Origin: Rubritepida flocculans DSM 14296
GTDB lineage: Bacteria; Pseudomonadota; Alphaproteobacteria; Acetobacterales; Acetobacteraceae
Length of the DNA: 64,000 nt
Assembly: GCF_000425365.1 (NCBI RefSeq)
Contig: NZ_AUDH01000013.1
Coordinates: 23,684 to 87,683 of the forward strand
Direction of reading: 5' to 3'
This document shows, piece by piece, positions 29,358-38,439 of the stretch; position 1 is the stretch's first letter, and each line of letters starts with the position of its first letter. The notes below the pieces were generated by a model. It was not told where the DNA came from. It saw nothing but the letters and a program-made list of their open reading frames with translations, and ran no database searches. The translations under genes were made by a program, and so were the position numbers.

Positions 29358-30335
29358 ATGAGCGACACCCGCGCACCCGTCCCCGTCACCGTGCTGACCG
29401 GCTATCTCGGCGCCGGCAAGACCACGCTGCTCAACCGCATCCTCACCGAGAACCACGGCCGGAAATTCGCCGTGGTGATCAACGAGTTCGGCGAGCTCGG
29501 CGTGGACAACGACCTCGTCGTGGACGCCGACGAGGAAGTCTTCGAGATGAACAACGGCTGCATCTGCTGCACCGTGCGCGGAGACCTCATCCGCATCCTC
29601 TCGGGGCTGATGAAGCGGCGCGAGCGCTTCGACGGCATCATCGTCGAGACCACGGGCCTCGCCGATCCCGCCCCCGTCGCGCAGACCTTCTTCGTGGACG
29701 AGGACGTGAAGCGCGCCACGAAGCTCGATTCCATCGTGACGGTGGTGGACGCGAAGCACCTCTCCCAGCGCCTGAACGATTCGCGGGAAGCCGAGAAGCA
29801 GATCGCCTTCGCCGACCTCATCCTGCTCAACAAGATGGATCTCGTCACCGAGGCCGAGGCCGCAGCGGTCGAGGCGAAGATCCGCGCCATCAACCCCTGG
29901 GCGGAGCTGATCCGCTCGACGCGCTCCGCCGTGCCCATCGACCGCGTGATCGGCCGCGACGCCTTCAGCCTGGAGCGCATCCTGGCGCGCGAGCCCGAGT
30001 TCCTCTCCGGCGATGACGCGCACGAGCACGACAGCGAGGTGAACAGCGTCTCCTTCGAGGTCTCCCGCCCCATCGACCCCGAGAAGTTCAACGCCTGGAT
30101 GACGGAGCTCCTCGCCAACAAGGGGCAGGACCTGCTGCGCACCAAGGGCATCCTCGCCTATCCCGGCGAGGACCGCCGCTTCGCCTTCCAGGCCGTGCAC
30201 ATGATCGCGGACGGCGACTTCATCTCGCCCTGGCGCGAGGGCGAGCCGCGCAGGTCGAAGATCGTCTTCATCGGGCGCGACCTCAACCGCCCCGCGCTGC
30301 GCCGCGGCTTCGAAGCCTGCCAGGTGGAGGCGTGA
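29358..30335 (+). CDS. CobW/COG0523 family GTP-binding metallochaperone
   Basis: A 325-residue G3E-class P-loop GTPase. The Walker A motif GYLGAGKTT is at 15-23, the metal-binding C-x-C-C motif (NNGCICC) at C68, C70 and C71, the switch/Walker B region VETTGLADP follows, and the base-specificity motif NKMD is near 154. The C-terminal CobW_C domain (about 230-325) has the usual [15 protein letters not shown]0523 proteins deliver metals (zinc, cobalt, others) to client proteins. There is a short His/Asp-rich stretch (DDAHEHDSE) before the C-terminal domain, a likely extra metal site. The stop overlaps the following WD40 gene start (GTGA). No Zur-type box is evident upstream. Confidence 0.9.
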   Translation: MSDTRAPVPVTVLTGYLGAGKTTLLNRILTENHGRKFAVVINEFGELGVDNDLVVDADEEVFEMNNGCICCTVRGDLIRILSGLMKRRERFDGIIVETTGLADPAPVAQTFFVDEDVKRATKLDSIVTVVDAKHLSQRLNDSREAEKQIAFADLILLNKMDLVTEAEAAAVEAKIRAINPWAELIRSTRSAVPIDRVIGRDAFSLERILAREPEFLSGDDAHEHDSEVNSVSFEVSRPIDPEKFNAWMTELLANKGQDLLRTKGILAYPGEDRRFAFQAVHMIADGDFISPWREGEPRRSKIVFIGRDLNRPALRRGFEACQVEA

Positions 30336-31366
30336 GCGCCAGCCAGGAGATCGCCTACCTCCTGCACTCCCGCGGCGTGGCGCGGGAGCTCGGGGCCTGG
30401 GTGGTCGGCCTCGCCTTCGGACGGGAGGGGCGCTCGCTCGCCTTCGGGCTCGGCGATGGCAGCGTGCATGTGGCGGATGCGCGCGCCCCGGCCGGCGACT
30501 GGCTGCGGGTGGAGGCGCACAAGGGCGCGGTGCTCGCCCTCTGCGCCGATGTGGCCGAGGGCGTGCTGACGGGCGGCGACGACGGCCGCCTCGCCCGCGT
30601 CACCCCGGCCGGCCAGGTGGAGGAGGTGGCGGGCTTCGGCCGCAAATGGGTGGAGCATGTCGCGGCCCATGAATCGGGGGTGCGCGCGGCGGCCGTGGCC
30701 AAGGCCGTGCATGTGCTGGACGCGAAGGGCCAGGCGCTGAAGTCGCTGCCGCACCCCTCCACCTTGGCGGGCCTCGCCTTCGACGCGAAGGGCAAGCGCG
30801 TGGCGGCCAGCCACTACAACGGCGCCTCGCTCTGGTTCGTCGCCGCGCGCGAGGACAAGCCGCGGCTGCTGGAATGGAAGGGCAGCCACCACGCCATCGC
30901 GATCCACCCCGAGGGGACGCATGTCGTCACCGCCATGCAGGAGAACGCGCTGCATGGCTGGCGCCTCGCGGACGGGCAGCACATGCGCATGTCCGGCTAT
31001 CCGGCCAAGACGCACAGCCTCTCCTTCAGCGCCAAGGGCCGCTGGCTCGCCACCAGCGGGGCGGAGAGCGTGGTGCTCTGGCCCTTCTTCGGGGGCGGGC
31101 CGATGGGCAAGGCGCCCACCGAGCTTGCGGGCGGGGATTCCGTGCTCTGCACCCGGGTCGCCTGCCATCCGCAGCACGAGATGGTGGCCGCGGGCTTCGA
31201 GGACGGTCTCGTGCTGCTGGCCGACATCGCCTCGGGCCGGGTGCTGCCCATCGCCCCGCCGGGGCGCGGCGCGGTCTCGGCGCTGGGCTGGAACGCGAAT
31301 GGCGCGCTGCTCGCCTTCGGCACCGAGCAGGGCTTCGCCGCGCTGCTCGACCTTTCGAAGAAGTGA
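30332..31366 (+). CDS. WD40 repeat protein coupled to the CobW gene
   Basis: A 344-residue protein made of about seven WD40-like blades (repeating segments such as [60 protein letters not shown]), predicted to form a beta propeller for protein-protein contact. No catalytic motif or signal peptide is visible. The start is GTG at 30332, overlapping the CobW stop, so the two proteins are made together. I recall this pairing as recurrent in alphaproteobacteria, which suggests a functional complex with the metallochaperone. No activity can be assigned. Confidence 0.85.
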   Translation: MSASQEIAYLLHSRGVARELGAWVVGLAFGREGRSLAFGLGDGSVHVADARAPAGDWLRVEAHKGAVLALCADVAEGVLTGGDDGRLARVTPAGQVEEVAGFGRKWVEHVAAHESGVRAAAVAKAVHVLDAKGQALKSLPHPSTLAGLAFDAKGKRVAASHYNGASLWFVAAREDKPRLLEWKGSHHAIAIHPEGTHVVTAMQENALHGWRLADGQHMRMSGYPAKTHSLSFSAKGRWLATSGAESVVLWPFFGGGPMGKAPTELAGGDSVLCTRVACHPQHEMVAAGFEDGLVLLADIASGRVLPIAPPGRGAVSALGWNANGALLAFGTEQGFAALLDLSKK

Positions 31367-31371
31367 CGCCG

Positions 31372-32191
31372 ATGATCCTGGACACGCCCCTTCTGCGCAT
31401 GCCCGCCCTCGGCCTCGGCACCTGGCCGATGCGCGGGGCGGAATGCCAGGCGGCGGTGGAGGGCGCGCTGGCGCTGGGCTACCGCCACATCGACACGGCC
31501 GAGATGTACGGCAACGAGGCGGAGGTGGGGGCCGCGCTGCGCGCGGCCGGCCTGCCGCGCGGCGAGGTCTTCGTCACCACCAAGATCTGGTGGGACAAGC
31601 CCGACGGGCCGCGCTTCCGCGCCGCCGCCCTCGCCTCCCTCGAGCGGCTCGGCCTCGATGCGGTGGATCTGCTGCTCGTCCACTGGCCCTCCCCCGAGCT
31701 CGACCTGCCTTCCGTGCTGGAGGCGCTCGCGCGGCTGCGCGAGGAGGGGCGGGCCAAGGCGGTGGGCGTCTCCAACTTCCCGGCCGGGCTGCTGCGCCGC
31801 GCGCTCGACCTCGCCATCGCCCCGCTCGCCTGCCTGCAGGTGGAGCACCACGCGATGCTCGACCAGTCGCGCCTGCTGGCGCTGACAGAGGCGGCGGGGA
31901 TGGTGCTGACGAGCTACACCCCCCCTCGGCAAGGGCGAGGTGGCGGCCCACCCCGCGGTGCGCGCCATCGCCGCGCGCCATGGCGCGACGGGGGCGCAGG
32001 TGGCGCTCGCCTATCTGCTCGGCAAGGGGCGGGTGGCGGCCGTGCCCAAGGCGGCGAGCGCGGCCCGCCAGGCGGAGAACCTGGGCGCGCTCGGGCTGCG
32101 GCTCGCGCCCGAGGATGTCGCGGCGCTGGACGCGCTGCCGAAGAACCGCCGCTTCGTGAACCCCGCCTTCGCGCCCGACTGGGACGGCTGA
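31372..32191 (+). pseudogene. Aldo/keto reductase, interrupted by a +1 frameshift in a C7 tract
   Basis: An NADPH-dependent aldo/keto reductase. The first frame (from ATG 31372) carries the catalytic residues: Asp and Tyr in HIDTAEMYGNE, Lys in TTKIWW and His in LLVHWPSP. Homology continues to TSYTP, then moves to the frame whose product resumes LGKGEVAAHPAVRAIAARHG and has the cofactor-binding segment VAAVPKAAS, ending at 32191. The switch falls on a run of seven C at 31919-31925; with six C the gene would read TSYTPLGKGE without interruption and give a protein of about 272 residues. This may be a sequencing error, a phase-variable tract or a recent mutation. It follows the CobW-WD40 pair closely. 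Confidence 0.85.
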
Positions 32192-33319
32192 TCACCCCTC
32201 CCAGCGCGCCAGCCAGCCGAGGTCGTGGCAGAGGATCAGGTCCTCGTAGCGGAGGGGCGACATCAGCACCTCGTGCACCAGGTCCGAGCGCGCGAAGGGG
32301 CCCTCCACCACCCGCGGCCGCCCCTCGCGCAGCACCACGAGATGGGGGAAGAGCGCCGCCCACTCCTCCATCACGCGGAAGGGGTTGCGGTCGGCGAAGC
32401 GCATCAGCGTCCAGAGATTGAACTCCACCTGCACGAGCGGGCGGAAGCGGCGCAGCGCCTCGCGCCCGCCCGCCAGCGCGGCCGGCTCGCTGCCCTCGAG
32501 GTCGAGCTTCACGAGGTCGAGCCGCGGCAGGGAGGCGGCCACGGCGTCGAGGGTTGTGACGGGCACGCGCTGGTCCTCGGCCCAGCCATGGGGCGCCGGG
32601 GCGTCGGGCCCCGCGAGGAAGGCGACGGAGGCGTTGTCGCGCGGGACGCGCAGCACCGCCTCGCCCGGGGCGGCGCCCAGCGCCTCCGCCCGGCATTCGG
32701 CGCGCGCGAGCCCGTGCCGCGCCAGGTTCTGCGCGAGATGCGCGCGCAGCGCCGCATTGGGCTCGAAGGCGAGCAGCCGCGCGTGGCGCGGCGCGCCGAG
32801 GCCCATGGCGAGCGCGCCGAGCCCGAGATTCGCCCCGCCATCCAGCAGCACCGCCCCCTCCCCGCCATCGGGCAGCAGGGCGCGCGTCACGCGCAGCAGC
32901 CCCTCCTGCGCGGCGGCCTCGGCGGCCAGCGCGCGGGCGTAGTCATCGCCCGCCGGGGCGGAGAGCGACAGCGCACGCCCCCCGAGGCGCACCGGCGGCG
33001 GCGCCTCGGGGAAGGCGGCGAGTAGGCCCTCGCGCAGCGCGGCGATCTCGGCCGGCGGGGCGGGCGCATCGGGCGGCGGGCGGGCGCCGAAACGGAGCTG
33101 CCGCCAGGCGTCGAGCGCCTCGGCGTCCGGCGCGGCGGCGATGCGCGGCGCGAAGGGCCGGCCGCGCAACGCCCGGTGCTCGGGGCTGGCGAGGAAGGCG
33201 GCGGCGAGGGCGCGCGGATCATCCGCCCCCTGCCAGTTCGCGACGACTTCCGCGCTCTCGGGCTCGCGGCCTAAGATGATTCTGTAGGCCCAGACGACCA
33301 CATGCTCGGCGATCGGCAT
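32192..33319 (-). CDS. FkbM family methyltransferase with N-terminal DUF4214-like segment
   Basis: A 375-residue protein. Residues about 8-55 (VVWAYRIILGREPES and AAAFLASPEH) look like one DUF4214 unit, a segment often fused to glycan-modifying enzymes. The C-terminal FkbM methyltransferase domain has the SAM-binding GGANLGLGALAMG, LAFEPNAALRAHLAQNLARH and the signature LVKLDLEGSEPAALAGG. FkbM enzymes O-methylate sugars or other hydroxyls; the acceptor is not predictable. The start MPIAEHVVVWAYR at 33319 is preferred to a longer low-complexity frame. Its stop shares TGATCA with the aldo/keto reductase gene. Confidence 0.85.
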   Translation of the reverse strand: MPIAEHVVVWAYRIILGREPESAEVVANWQGADDPRALAAAFLASPEHRALRGRPFAPRIAAAPDAEALDAWRQLRFGARPPPDAPAPPAEIAALREGLLAAFPEAPPPVRLGGRALSLSAPAGDDYARALAAEAAAQEGLLRVTRALLPDGGEGAVLLDGGANLGLGALAMGLGAPRHARLLAFEPNAALRAHLAQNLARHGLARAECRAEALGAAPGEAVLRVPRDNASVAFLAGPDAPAPHGWAEDQRVPVTTLDAVAASLPRLDLVKLDLEGSEPAALAGGREALRRFRPLVQVEFNLWTLMRFADRNPFRVMEEWAALFPHLVVLREGRPRVVEGPFARSDLVHEVLMSPLRYEDLILCHDLGWLARWEG

Positions 33320-33386
33320 GCTGGCTTCGGCTCCCTGCGCTTGCCGGGCCAGGCGCCCGGCCATGACGAACGAGGACGGCACGAGC

Positions 33387-33800
33387 ATGGCAGACACGGA
33401 CGAAGACGGCGAAGAGCTGGACCTCGGCATCTCGCTCGAGGTGGTGGCGACGGTGGTGGACCTCGCCCATGCGGTCCAGGACGCCGAGGAGGCGGAGATC
33501 GGCCGCCCCGAGGACGACGAGGAGCTGGACGACGACGAGGAGAACGAGATCACCGAGGAGATGCTGACCGACTACATCGACGAGCTGAACGAGGAGCAGC
33601 AGAACGCCCTCATCGCGCTCGCCTGGGTCGGCCGCGGCGACTACGAGCCGGAGGAATGGGAGGAGGCGCTGAAGCTCGCCGCCGAGCGCAACGCGCGCGG
33701 CGAGGCCTCGAGCTACCTCGCCGGCATGGACGGGCTGGGCGATCTGCTCTCCGAGGGGCTCGCCGCCTTCGGCATCGCGGTGGAGGAGGTGGAGCGCTGA
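33387..33800 (+). CDS. DUF3775 family protein
   Basis: A 137-residue acidic protein recognised as DUF3775, unknown function, found mainly in alphaproteobacteria. Residues 1-60 are strongly acidic (DDEELDDDEENE), followed by the family core MLTDYIDELNEEQQNALIAL and WVGRGDYEPEEWEEALKLA, which is helical. No membrane segment. The ATG at 33387 (MADTDEDG) was chosen because GAGGA lies ten bases upstream; the ATG at 33363 (MTNEDGTS) is an alternative in the same frame. It is divergent from the FkbM gene and converges on metH. Confidence 0.8.
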   Translation: MADTDEDGEELDLGISLEVVATVVDLAHAVQDAEEAEIGRPEDDEELDDDEENEITEEMLTDYIDELNEEQQNALIALAWVGRGDYEPEEWEEALKLAAERNARGEASSYLAGMDGLGDLLSEGLAAFGIAVEEVER

Positions 33801-33808
33801 GGCGCTCC
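33791..33808 (+). terminator. Hairpin spanning the DUF3775 stop codon
   Basis: GGAGCGC (33791-33797) pairs with GCGCTCC (33802-33808) around the four-base loop TGAG, so the TGA stop codon lies in the loop. The stem is short but perfect and lies just before the dispersed repeat at 33816; together they may end transcription from this side. Confidence 0.35.
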
Positions 33809-33815
33809 ACGGCCC

Positions 33816-33945
33816 CTCATACCAGCGGCCGCTGATTTCGACTCCTGAGAAGTCGGTACGGCCGCTGGTATGCCTCTGTTTTGGCGCGCAGCCGCCACAC
33901 CAACCCTGCGCGCGATACGGTCGGCATGTCATGCCGACCGTATCA
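33816..33945. repeat. 130-bp dispersed palindromic repeat, copy 2
   Basis: Second copy of the repeat at 19933-20062: equal length, same orientation, five substitutions. Palindrome I keeps its 14 bp arms apart from its loop changes; palindrome II has arms at 33914-33927 and 33931-33944 around GTC. It again lies between converging genes (DUF3775 and metH). Its last three bases are the metH stop codon read on the minus strand, so the second palindrome starts inside the gene end. Palindrome conservation with loop changes suggests selection on structure. Confidence 0.85.
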
Positions 33946-36900
33946 CACCGTGAAGTACTTGGCCCGCGGGTGGTGCAGCACGATGGCGCTCGTGCTCTGC
34001 TCCGGATGGAGCTGCCACTCCTCGGAGAGCGAGACGCCGATGCGCTCGGCACCCAGCAGCTTCAGCAGCGGCGCCTGGTCCTCGAGGCGCGGGCAGGCGG
34101 GGTAGCCGAAGGAGTAGCGGCCGCCGCGATAGCCCTGTTGCAGCATCTTCTCCATGTCGCGCTCGTCCTCGCCCGCGAAGCCGAGCTCGGCGCGGATGCG
34201 CTTGTGGACGTATTCCGCCAGCGCCTCGGCCATCTCCACCGAGAGTCCGTGCAGGTAGAGGTAGTCCTGATAGCGGTTCTCCTCGAACCACTCGCGCGCC
34301 ATGTCGGAGGCCTTCTGCCCGACGGTGACGACCTGCAGGCCGATCACGTCGCGCTCCGCGTCGTCCACGTCGCGCACGAAATCGGCGATGCACTCGCCAT
34401 CCTCCTTGGGCTGGCGCGGCAGGTGGAAGCGCGCCGCCTCGGTCACGCCGTCCTCCTCGAAGAGGATCAGGTCGTTCCCCTGCCCCGCGCATTTCCAGTA
34501 GCCGTAGATGGCCTGGGGCTTGAGGATCTGCTGCTCCTCGGTCAGCGCCAGCATGCGCTTGAGCACGGGGCGCAGCTCCTGCTTCGCCCAGCCGAGGAAA
34601 TCCTCCAGGCTGCGGCCCGCTTTGCGGAAGCCCCACTGGAACTGGTAGAGGCTGCGCTCGTTGATGAAGGGCACCAGGGCCTTGGGCGCGGCCTCCATCA
34701 CCCGCGGCCCCCAGAAGGGCGGCGTGGGCACGGGAAGGCCCGCCGTCTGCCGCCGCCGCCGGGCCTGGGCGTAGGCGAGATCCACGGGCGCGAAGCCGCG
34801 CGGGTCGGCGGCGCCCAGCACGCGCTTCTCGTTGCGCGCCTTGCCCGCGCGCCGGGCCTGGATGGCGGCGAGGTAGCCGTCGAAGTCGTTGCCCATCACC
34901 TTGTCCATCAGGTGCAGGCCGTCGAAGGCGTCGCGCGCATAGGCCACGCGCCCGCAGGCATAGGCCTTCACGCAATCCTCCTCGACATAGTTGCGCGTCA
35001 GCGCCGCCCCGCCCAGCAGCACGGGCAGCTCGATGCCCATGCGCGACATCTCCTCGAGATTCTCGCGCATCACGACGGTGGACTTCACCAGCAGCCCCGA
35101 CATGCCGATGGCGTGCGCCTTGTGCTCGCGCGCGGCGGCCACGATGTCGGCGAGCGGCACCTTGATGCCGAGGTTGATCACCTTGTAGCCGTTGTTGGTG
35201 AGGATGATGTCCACGAGGTTCTTGCCGATGTCGTGCACGTCGCCCTTGACGGTGCCGAGCACGATGACGCCCTTCTCCTGCCCCTCCACGCGCTCCATGA
35301 AGGGTTCGAGATAGGCGACCGCCGCCTTCATCGTCTCGGCCGACTGCAGCACGAAGGGGAGCTGCATCTTGCCCGCGCCGAAGAGGTCGCCCACCACCTT
35401 CATGCCGTCGAGCAGGATGTCGTTGATGATCGCGAGCGGCGTGAGCCCCTTGGCCAGCGCGTCCGCCAGCTCCTCCTCCAGCCCCTTGCGGTCGCCGTCC
35501 ACGATGCGGTCCCTGAGGCGCTCCTCGACCGTCTCGGCCTTCTTCTTCGCCGCGGCGTCGGCGGCCTTGCGGCCGGCGAACATCTCCAGGACCTTCTGCA
35601 GCGGGTCGTAGCCCTCGCGGCGGCGGTCGAAGATCAGATCCTCCATCACCTGCACCTCCTCGGGCGGGATCTGATGGAGCGGCTTGATCTTGGAGACGTG
35701 CACGATCGCCCCCGTCATGCCGGCCTTCACCGCGTGGTCGAGGAAGACGGAGTTGAGCACGTGCCGCGCCGCCGGGTTGAGGCCGAAGGAGATGTTCGAC
35801 AGGCCGAGGATGATCTGGATGTCCGGAAACTCCTCCCGAATCATCCGGATGCCCTCGAGCGTCCACAGCCCCAGTTTCCGGTCGTCCTCGTTGCCGGTGG
35901 CGATGGTGAAGGTCAGCGGGTCGATCAGCAGGTCTGACTGCGGCAAACCATGGCGGTTGCAGGCGAAGTCCACGAGGCGGCGGGCGATGCGCAGCTTGTC
36001 CTCGGCGGTCTTGGCCATGCCCTGCTCGTCGATGGTGAGCGCGATGACGGCGGCGCCGAATTTCCGCGCCAGCACCATGCGGTCATGCGCGGCGCCCTCG
36101 CCCTCCTCGAAGTTGATCGAGTTGATGATGGGCTTGCCGCCGTGCAGCTTCAGCGCGGCCTCGATCACCGGGGTCTCGGTGCTGTCTATGACGAGCGGCG
36201 CGTTCACGCTGGCGGTGAAGCGCTTCACCACCTCGCACATCTCGGCCATCTCGTCGCGGCCGACGAAGGCGGTGCAGATGTCGAGCGAGTTCGAGCCCTC
36301 CGCCACCTGCTCGCGCCCGATGGCGAGGCAGCCGTCCCAGTCGTGCGCCGCCTGGCGCTCGCGCCAGGCCTTGGAGCCGTTGGCGTTGCAGCGCTCGCCG
36401 ATCGAGAAGTAGCTGTTCTCCTGGCGGAGGCTCACGGCGCTGTAGAGCGAGGCGACGGAGGGCACCCAGTGGACGCGGCGCCGCACCGGCGCGGGCCGCG
36501 CCGCCCCGCCCGCGAGCTTGCGCAGCACCGCATCCAGCGCGGCGATGTGCGGGGTGGAGGTGCCGCAGCAGCCGCCGATGAGGTTGAACCCGTCCTCGAC
36601 GACGAAGCGCTCCATCCACACCGCCATCTCCTCGGGCGAGAGCGGGTAGTGCGTCCTGCCGTCCACCAGCTCCGGCAGCCCGGCATTGGGCTGCACGCTG
36701 AGCAGCCCGGGCCAGTTCTGCGAGAGCCAGCGGATGTGCTCGGCCATCTCCTGCGGCCCCGTCGCGCAGTTGAGGCCGAGGAGCGGCACGTCCAGCGCGT
36801 GCACCACCGCCGCCGCGGCGGCGATGTCGGGGCCCACCAGCAGCGTGCCGGTCGTCTCCACCGTCACCTGCACGAAGATGGGGATGTCGCTCTTGGCCTC

Positions 36901-37437
36901 GGCCTTCGCGGCCTTGGCGGCGTTCACCGCGGCCTTGATGTAGAGCGTGTCCTGGTTCGTCTCGGTCAGCAGCGCGTCCGCCCCGCCGGCGATGAGGCCG
37001 CGGCACTGCTCGGTCAGCGCCGCCTCCAGCGCGTCGTAGGAGATGTGGCCGAGCGAGGGCAGCTTGGTGCCCGGCCCGATGTCGCCCACCACCCAGCGGT
37101 GGCGGCCGTCGGCGAAGCTCTCGGCGGCCTCGCGCGCGAGGCCGACGGCGAGCTTGTTGATCTCGAAGGCGCGGTGGCCGAGCTCGAACTCCTCCAGCGT
37201 CACGGGGCTGCCGCCGAAGGTGTTGGTCAGCACCATGTCGGCGCCGGCCTCGAAATAGCTGCGATGGATCTCGCGCACGATGTCGGGGCGCGAGAGGTTG
37301 AGCACCTCGGTGCAGTTCTCCTTGTCCCAGAAATCGCGCGCCACATCGAGGTCCATCGCCTGCACGCGCGCGCCCATGCCGCCGTCGCAGAGCAGCACGC
37401 GGTCGCGCAGAACCTCGAGGAGATGCGGTCGGGCCAT
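33943..37437 (-). CDS. metH: Cobalamin-dependent methionine synthase
   Basis: Transfers a methyl group from methyltetrahydrofolate through cobalamin to homocysteine. The 1164-residue protein has all four modules: homocysteine domain with zinc cysteines (NCATGP and GGCCGTSTPH), pterin domain (IGERCNANGSKAW, INSINFEEG), cobalamin domain with DVHDIGKN, whose His replaces the lower ligand of B12, and a C-terminal SAM-dependent reactivation domain with GYPACP. It is slightly shorter than E. coli MetH (1227). The start MARPHLLEVLRDRV at 37437 lies 24 bp after the ArsR-methyltransferase gene, which likely controls it. No cobalamin or SAM riboswitch fits in that gap. Confidence 0.97.
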   Translation of the reverse strand: MARPHLLEVLRDRVLLCDGGMGARVQAMDLDVARDFWDKENCTEVLNLSRPDIVREIHRSYFEAGADMVLTNTFGGSPVTLEEFELGHRAFEINKLAVGLAREAAESFADGRHRWVVGDIGPGTKLPSLGHISYDALEAALTEQCRGLIAGGADALLTETNQDTLYIKAAVNAAKAAKAEAKSDIPIFVQVTVETTGTLLVGPDIAAAAAVVHALDVPLLGLNCATGPQEMAEHIRWLSQNWPGLLSVQPNAGLPELVDGRTHYPLSPEEMAVWMERFVVEDGFNLIGGCCGTSTPHIAALDAVLRKLAGGAARPAPVRRRVHWVPSVASLYSAVSLRQENSYFSIGERCNANGSKAWRERQAAHDWDGCLAIGREQVAEGSNSLDICTAFVGRDEMAEMCEVVKRFTASVNAPLVIDSTETPVIEAALKLHGGKPIINSINFEEGEGAAHDRMVLARKFGAAVIALTIDEQGMAKTAEDKLRIARRLVDFACNRHGLPQSDLLIDPLTFTIATGNEDDRKLGLWTLEGIRMIREEFPDIQIILGLSNISFGLNPAARHVLNSVFLDHAVKAGMTGAIVHVSKIKPLHQIPPEEVQVMEDLIFDRRREGYDPLQKVLEMFAGRKAADAAAKKKAETVEERLRDRIVDGDRKGLEEELADALAKGLTPLAIINDILLDGMKVVGDLFGAGKMQLPFVLQSAETMKAAVAYLEPFMERVEGQEKGVIVLGTVKGDVHDIGKNLVDIILTNNGYKVINLGIKVPLADIVAAAREHKAHAIGMSGLLVKSTVVMRENLEEMSRMGIELPVLLGGAALTRNYVEEDCVKAYACGRVAYARDAFDGLHLMDKVMGNDFDGYLAAIQARRAGKARNEKRVLGAADPRGFAPVDLAYAQARRRRQTAGLPVPTPPFWGPRVMEAAPKALVPFINERSLYQFQWGFRKAGRSLEDFLGWAKQELRPVLKRMLALTEEQQILKPQAIYGYWKCAGQGNDLILFEEDGVTEAARFHLPRQPKEDGECIADFVRDVDDAERDVIGLQVVTVGQKASDMAREWFEENRYQDYLYLHGLSVEMAEALAEYVHKRIRAELGFAGEDERDMEKMLQQGYRGGRYSFGYPACPRLEDQAPLLKLLGAERIGVSLSEEWQLHPEQSTSAIVLHHPRAKYFTV

Positions 37438-37461
37438 GTTCTTCTTCCTGGTGGCGGCGTG

Positions 37462-38400
37462 TCAGGCGTCGGCGAGGAGCCGGGCGGGCAGCTTCTCCGC
37501 GCGCCAGAGGCGCACGGCGAGCGGCCCGGGGATGTCGGCGGGCCGGGGCGCGGCGCAGCCGGCCGCGCCCAGCCAGCCGGCGATGGCGGCGTCGTCGAAG
37601 CCGGGCCAGCGATGGGCGAAGCGGCGCATCACCTCGGCGCGGTCATGCGGGGCGAGGTCGAGCACGAGCAGCGCGCCCCCTGGGCGCAGCACCCGCGCGG
37701 CCTCGGCCAGCGCCGCGGCCGGGTCCTCGGCGTAGTGCAGCACCATCTGCAGCGTCACGGCGTCGAAGCGCGCATCGGGCAGCGGCAGGCGATACATGTC
37801 GGCAAGGCGCACCGTGCAGCGCTCGGCGAGGCCGCGTTCGGACAGGCGCGCGCGCGCCAGCGCCAGCATCTCGCGGCTCGCGTCCACGCCCAGCGCCCGG
37901 CCGACGCGCGGCGCCACCAGCTCGAGCAGCGCGCCCGTGCCGGTGCCGATGTCGAGCAGGCTCTCCACCCGCTCGGGCAGCGCCGCGAGCAGCGCGGCCT
38001 CGATGGCCGCGGCGTCGAGGCCGAGGGCGCGGATTTCGTCCCACTCCATCCCCTCGCGCTGGAAGGCCTCGGAGGCGGCGCGGGCGCGATCGGCGGCGAT
38101 GCGCGCGGCCTGGCGGCGATCGGCCTGCAGCAGGGGGTCCTCCTCCGGCAGGCGCGCCAGCAGGGCGCGGGCGAGATCGGCCCCGGCCGGGAGCTGGAAA
38201 TAGACGTGCGGCCCCTCGGGCAGCCGCTCGAGCAGCCCGGCCTCGTGCAGCAGCTTCAGGTGGCGGGAAAGGCGCGGCTGGGACTGGCCGAGCACGGCGC
38301 AGAGCTCGCTCACGTTGAAGGCCCCGCGCGCGCAGAGGGCGAGCAGGCGCAGCCGGGTCGGCTCGGCGGCGGCGCGGAGTTGGGTGAGCAGCGGCTCCAT
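37462..38400 (-). CDS. ArsR-type regulator fused to a class I methyltransferase domain
   Basis: A 312-residue fusion. Residues about 1-90 form an ArsR/SmtB winged helix (PTRLRLLALCARGAFNVSEL, SQPRLSRHLKLLHEAGLLER) without the usual metal-binding cysteines. Residues about 135-270 are a SAM-dependent methyltransferase domain with LLDIGTGTGALLEL and the typical VLRPGGALLVLDLAPHD. A DNA-binding domain joined to a SAM-binding domain directly upstream of metH suggests control of methionine/SAM metabolism by SAM or SAH, in the manner described for ArsR-family SahR; this is inference. A CATAA/TTATG inverted repeat lies 14-31 bp upstream of the ATG at 38400. Confidence 0.88.
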   Translation of the reverse strand: MEPLLTQLRAAAEPTRLRLLALCARGAFNVSELCAVLGQSQPRLSRHLKLLHEAGLLERLPEGPHVYFQLPAGADLARALLARLPEEDPLLQADRRQAARIAADRARAASEAFQREGMEWDEIRALGLDAAAIEAALLAALPERVESLLDIGTGTGALLELVAPRVGRALGVDASREMLALARARLSERGLAERCTVRLADMYRLPLPDARFDAVTLQMVLHYAEDPAAALAEAARVLRPGGALLVLDLAPHDRAEVMRRFAHRWPGFDDAAIAGWLGAAGCAAPRPADIPGPLAVRLWRAEKLPARLLADA

Positions 38401-38413
38401 GGCTTGCAAATGG

Positions 38414-38431
38414 CATAAACATATCCTTATG
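38414..38431 (-). promoter_or_regulatory. Candidate operator of the ArsR-methyltransferase/metH unit
   Basis: CATAA (38414-38418) and TTATG (38427-38431) form an inverted repeat with an 8 bp AT-rich spacer in the 39 bp gap between the regulator gene and the divergent gene at 38440. It is the only AT-rich stretch in the gap and suits an autoregulatory site of an ArsR-type repressor. Not tested. Confidence 0.4.
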
Positions 38432-38439
38432 TCCAGCGC

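Noticed and set aside
37438..37461. SAM or cobalamin riboswitch before metH
   Set aside because: Only 24 bp separate metH from the upstream gene, and the gap before that gene is 39 bp; no room for either aptamer and no conserved core sequence seen.
35950..38418. An 822-codon plus-strand frame opposite metH and the ArsR fusion
   Set aside because: Shadow of genuine minus-strand genes; low-complexity His/Gly/Arg composition and no recognisable motif.
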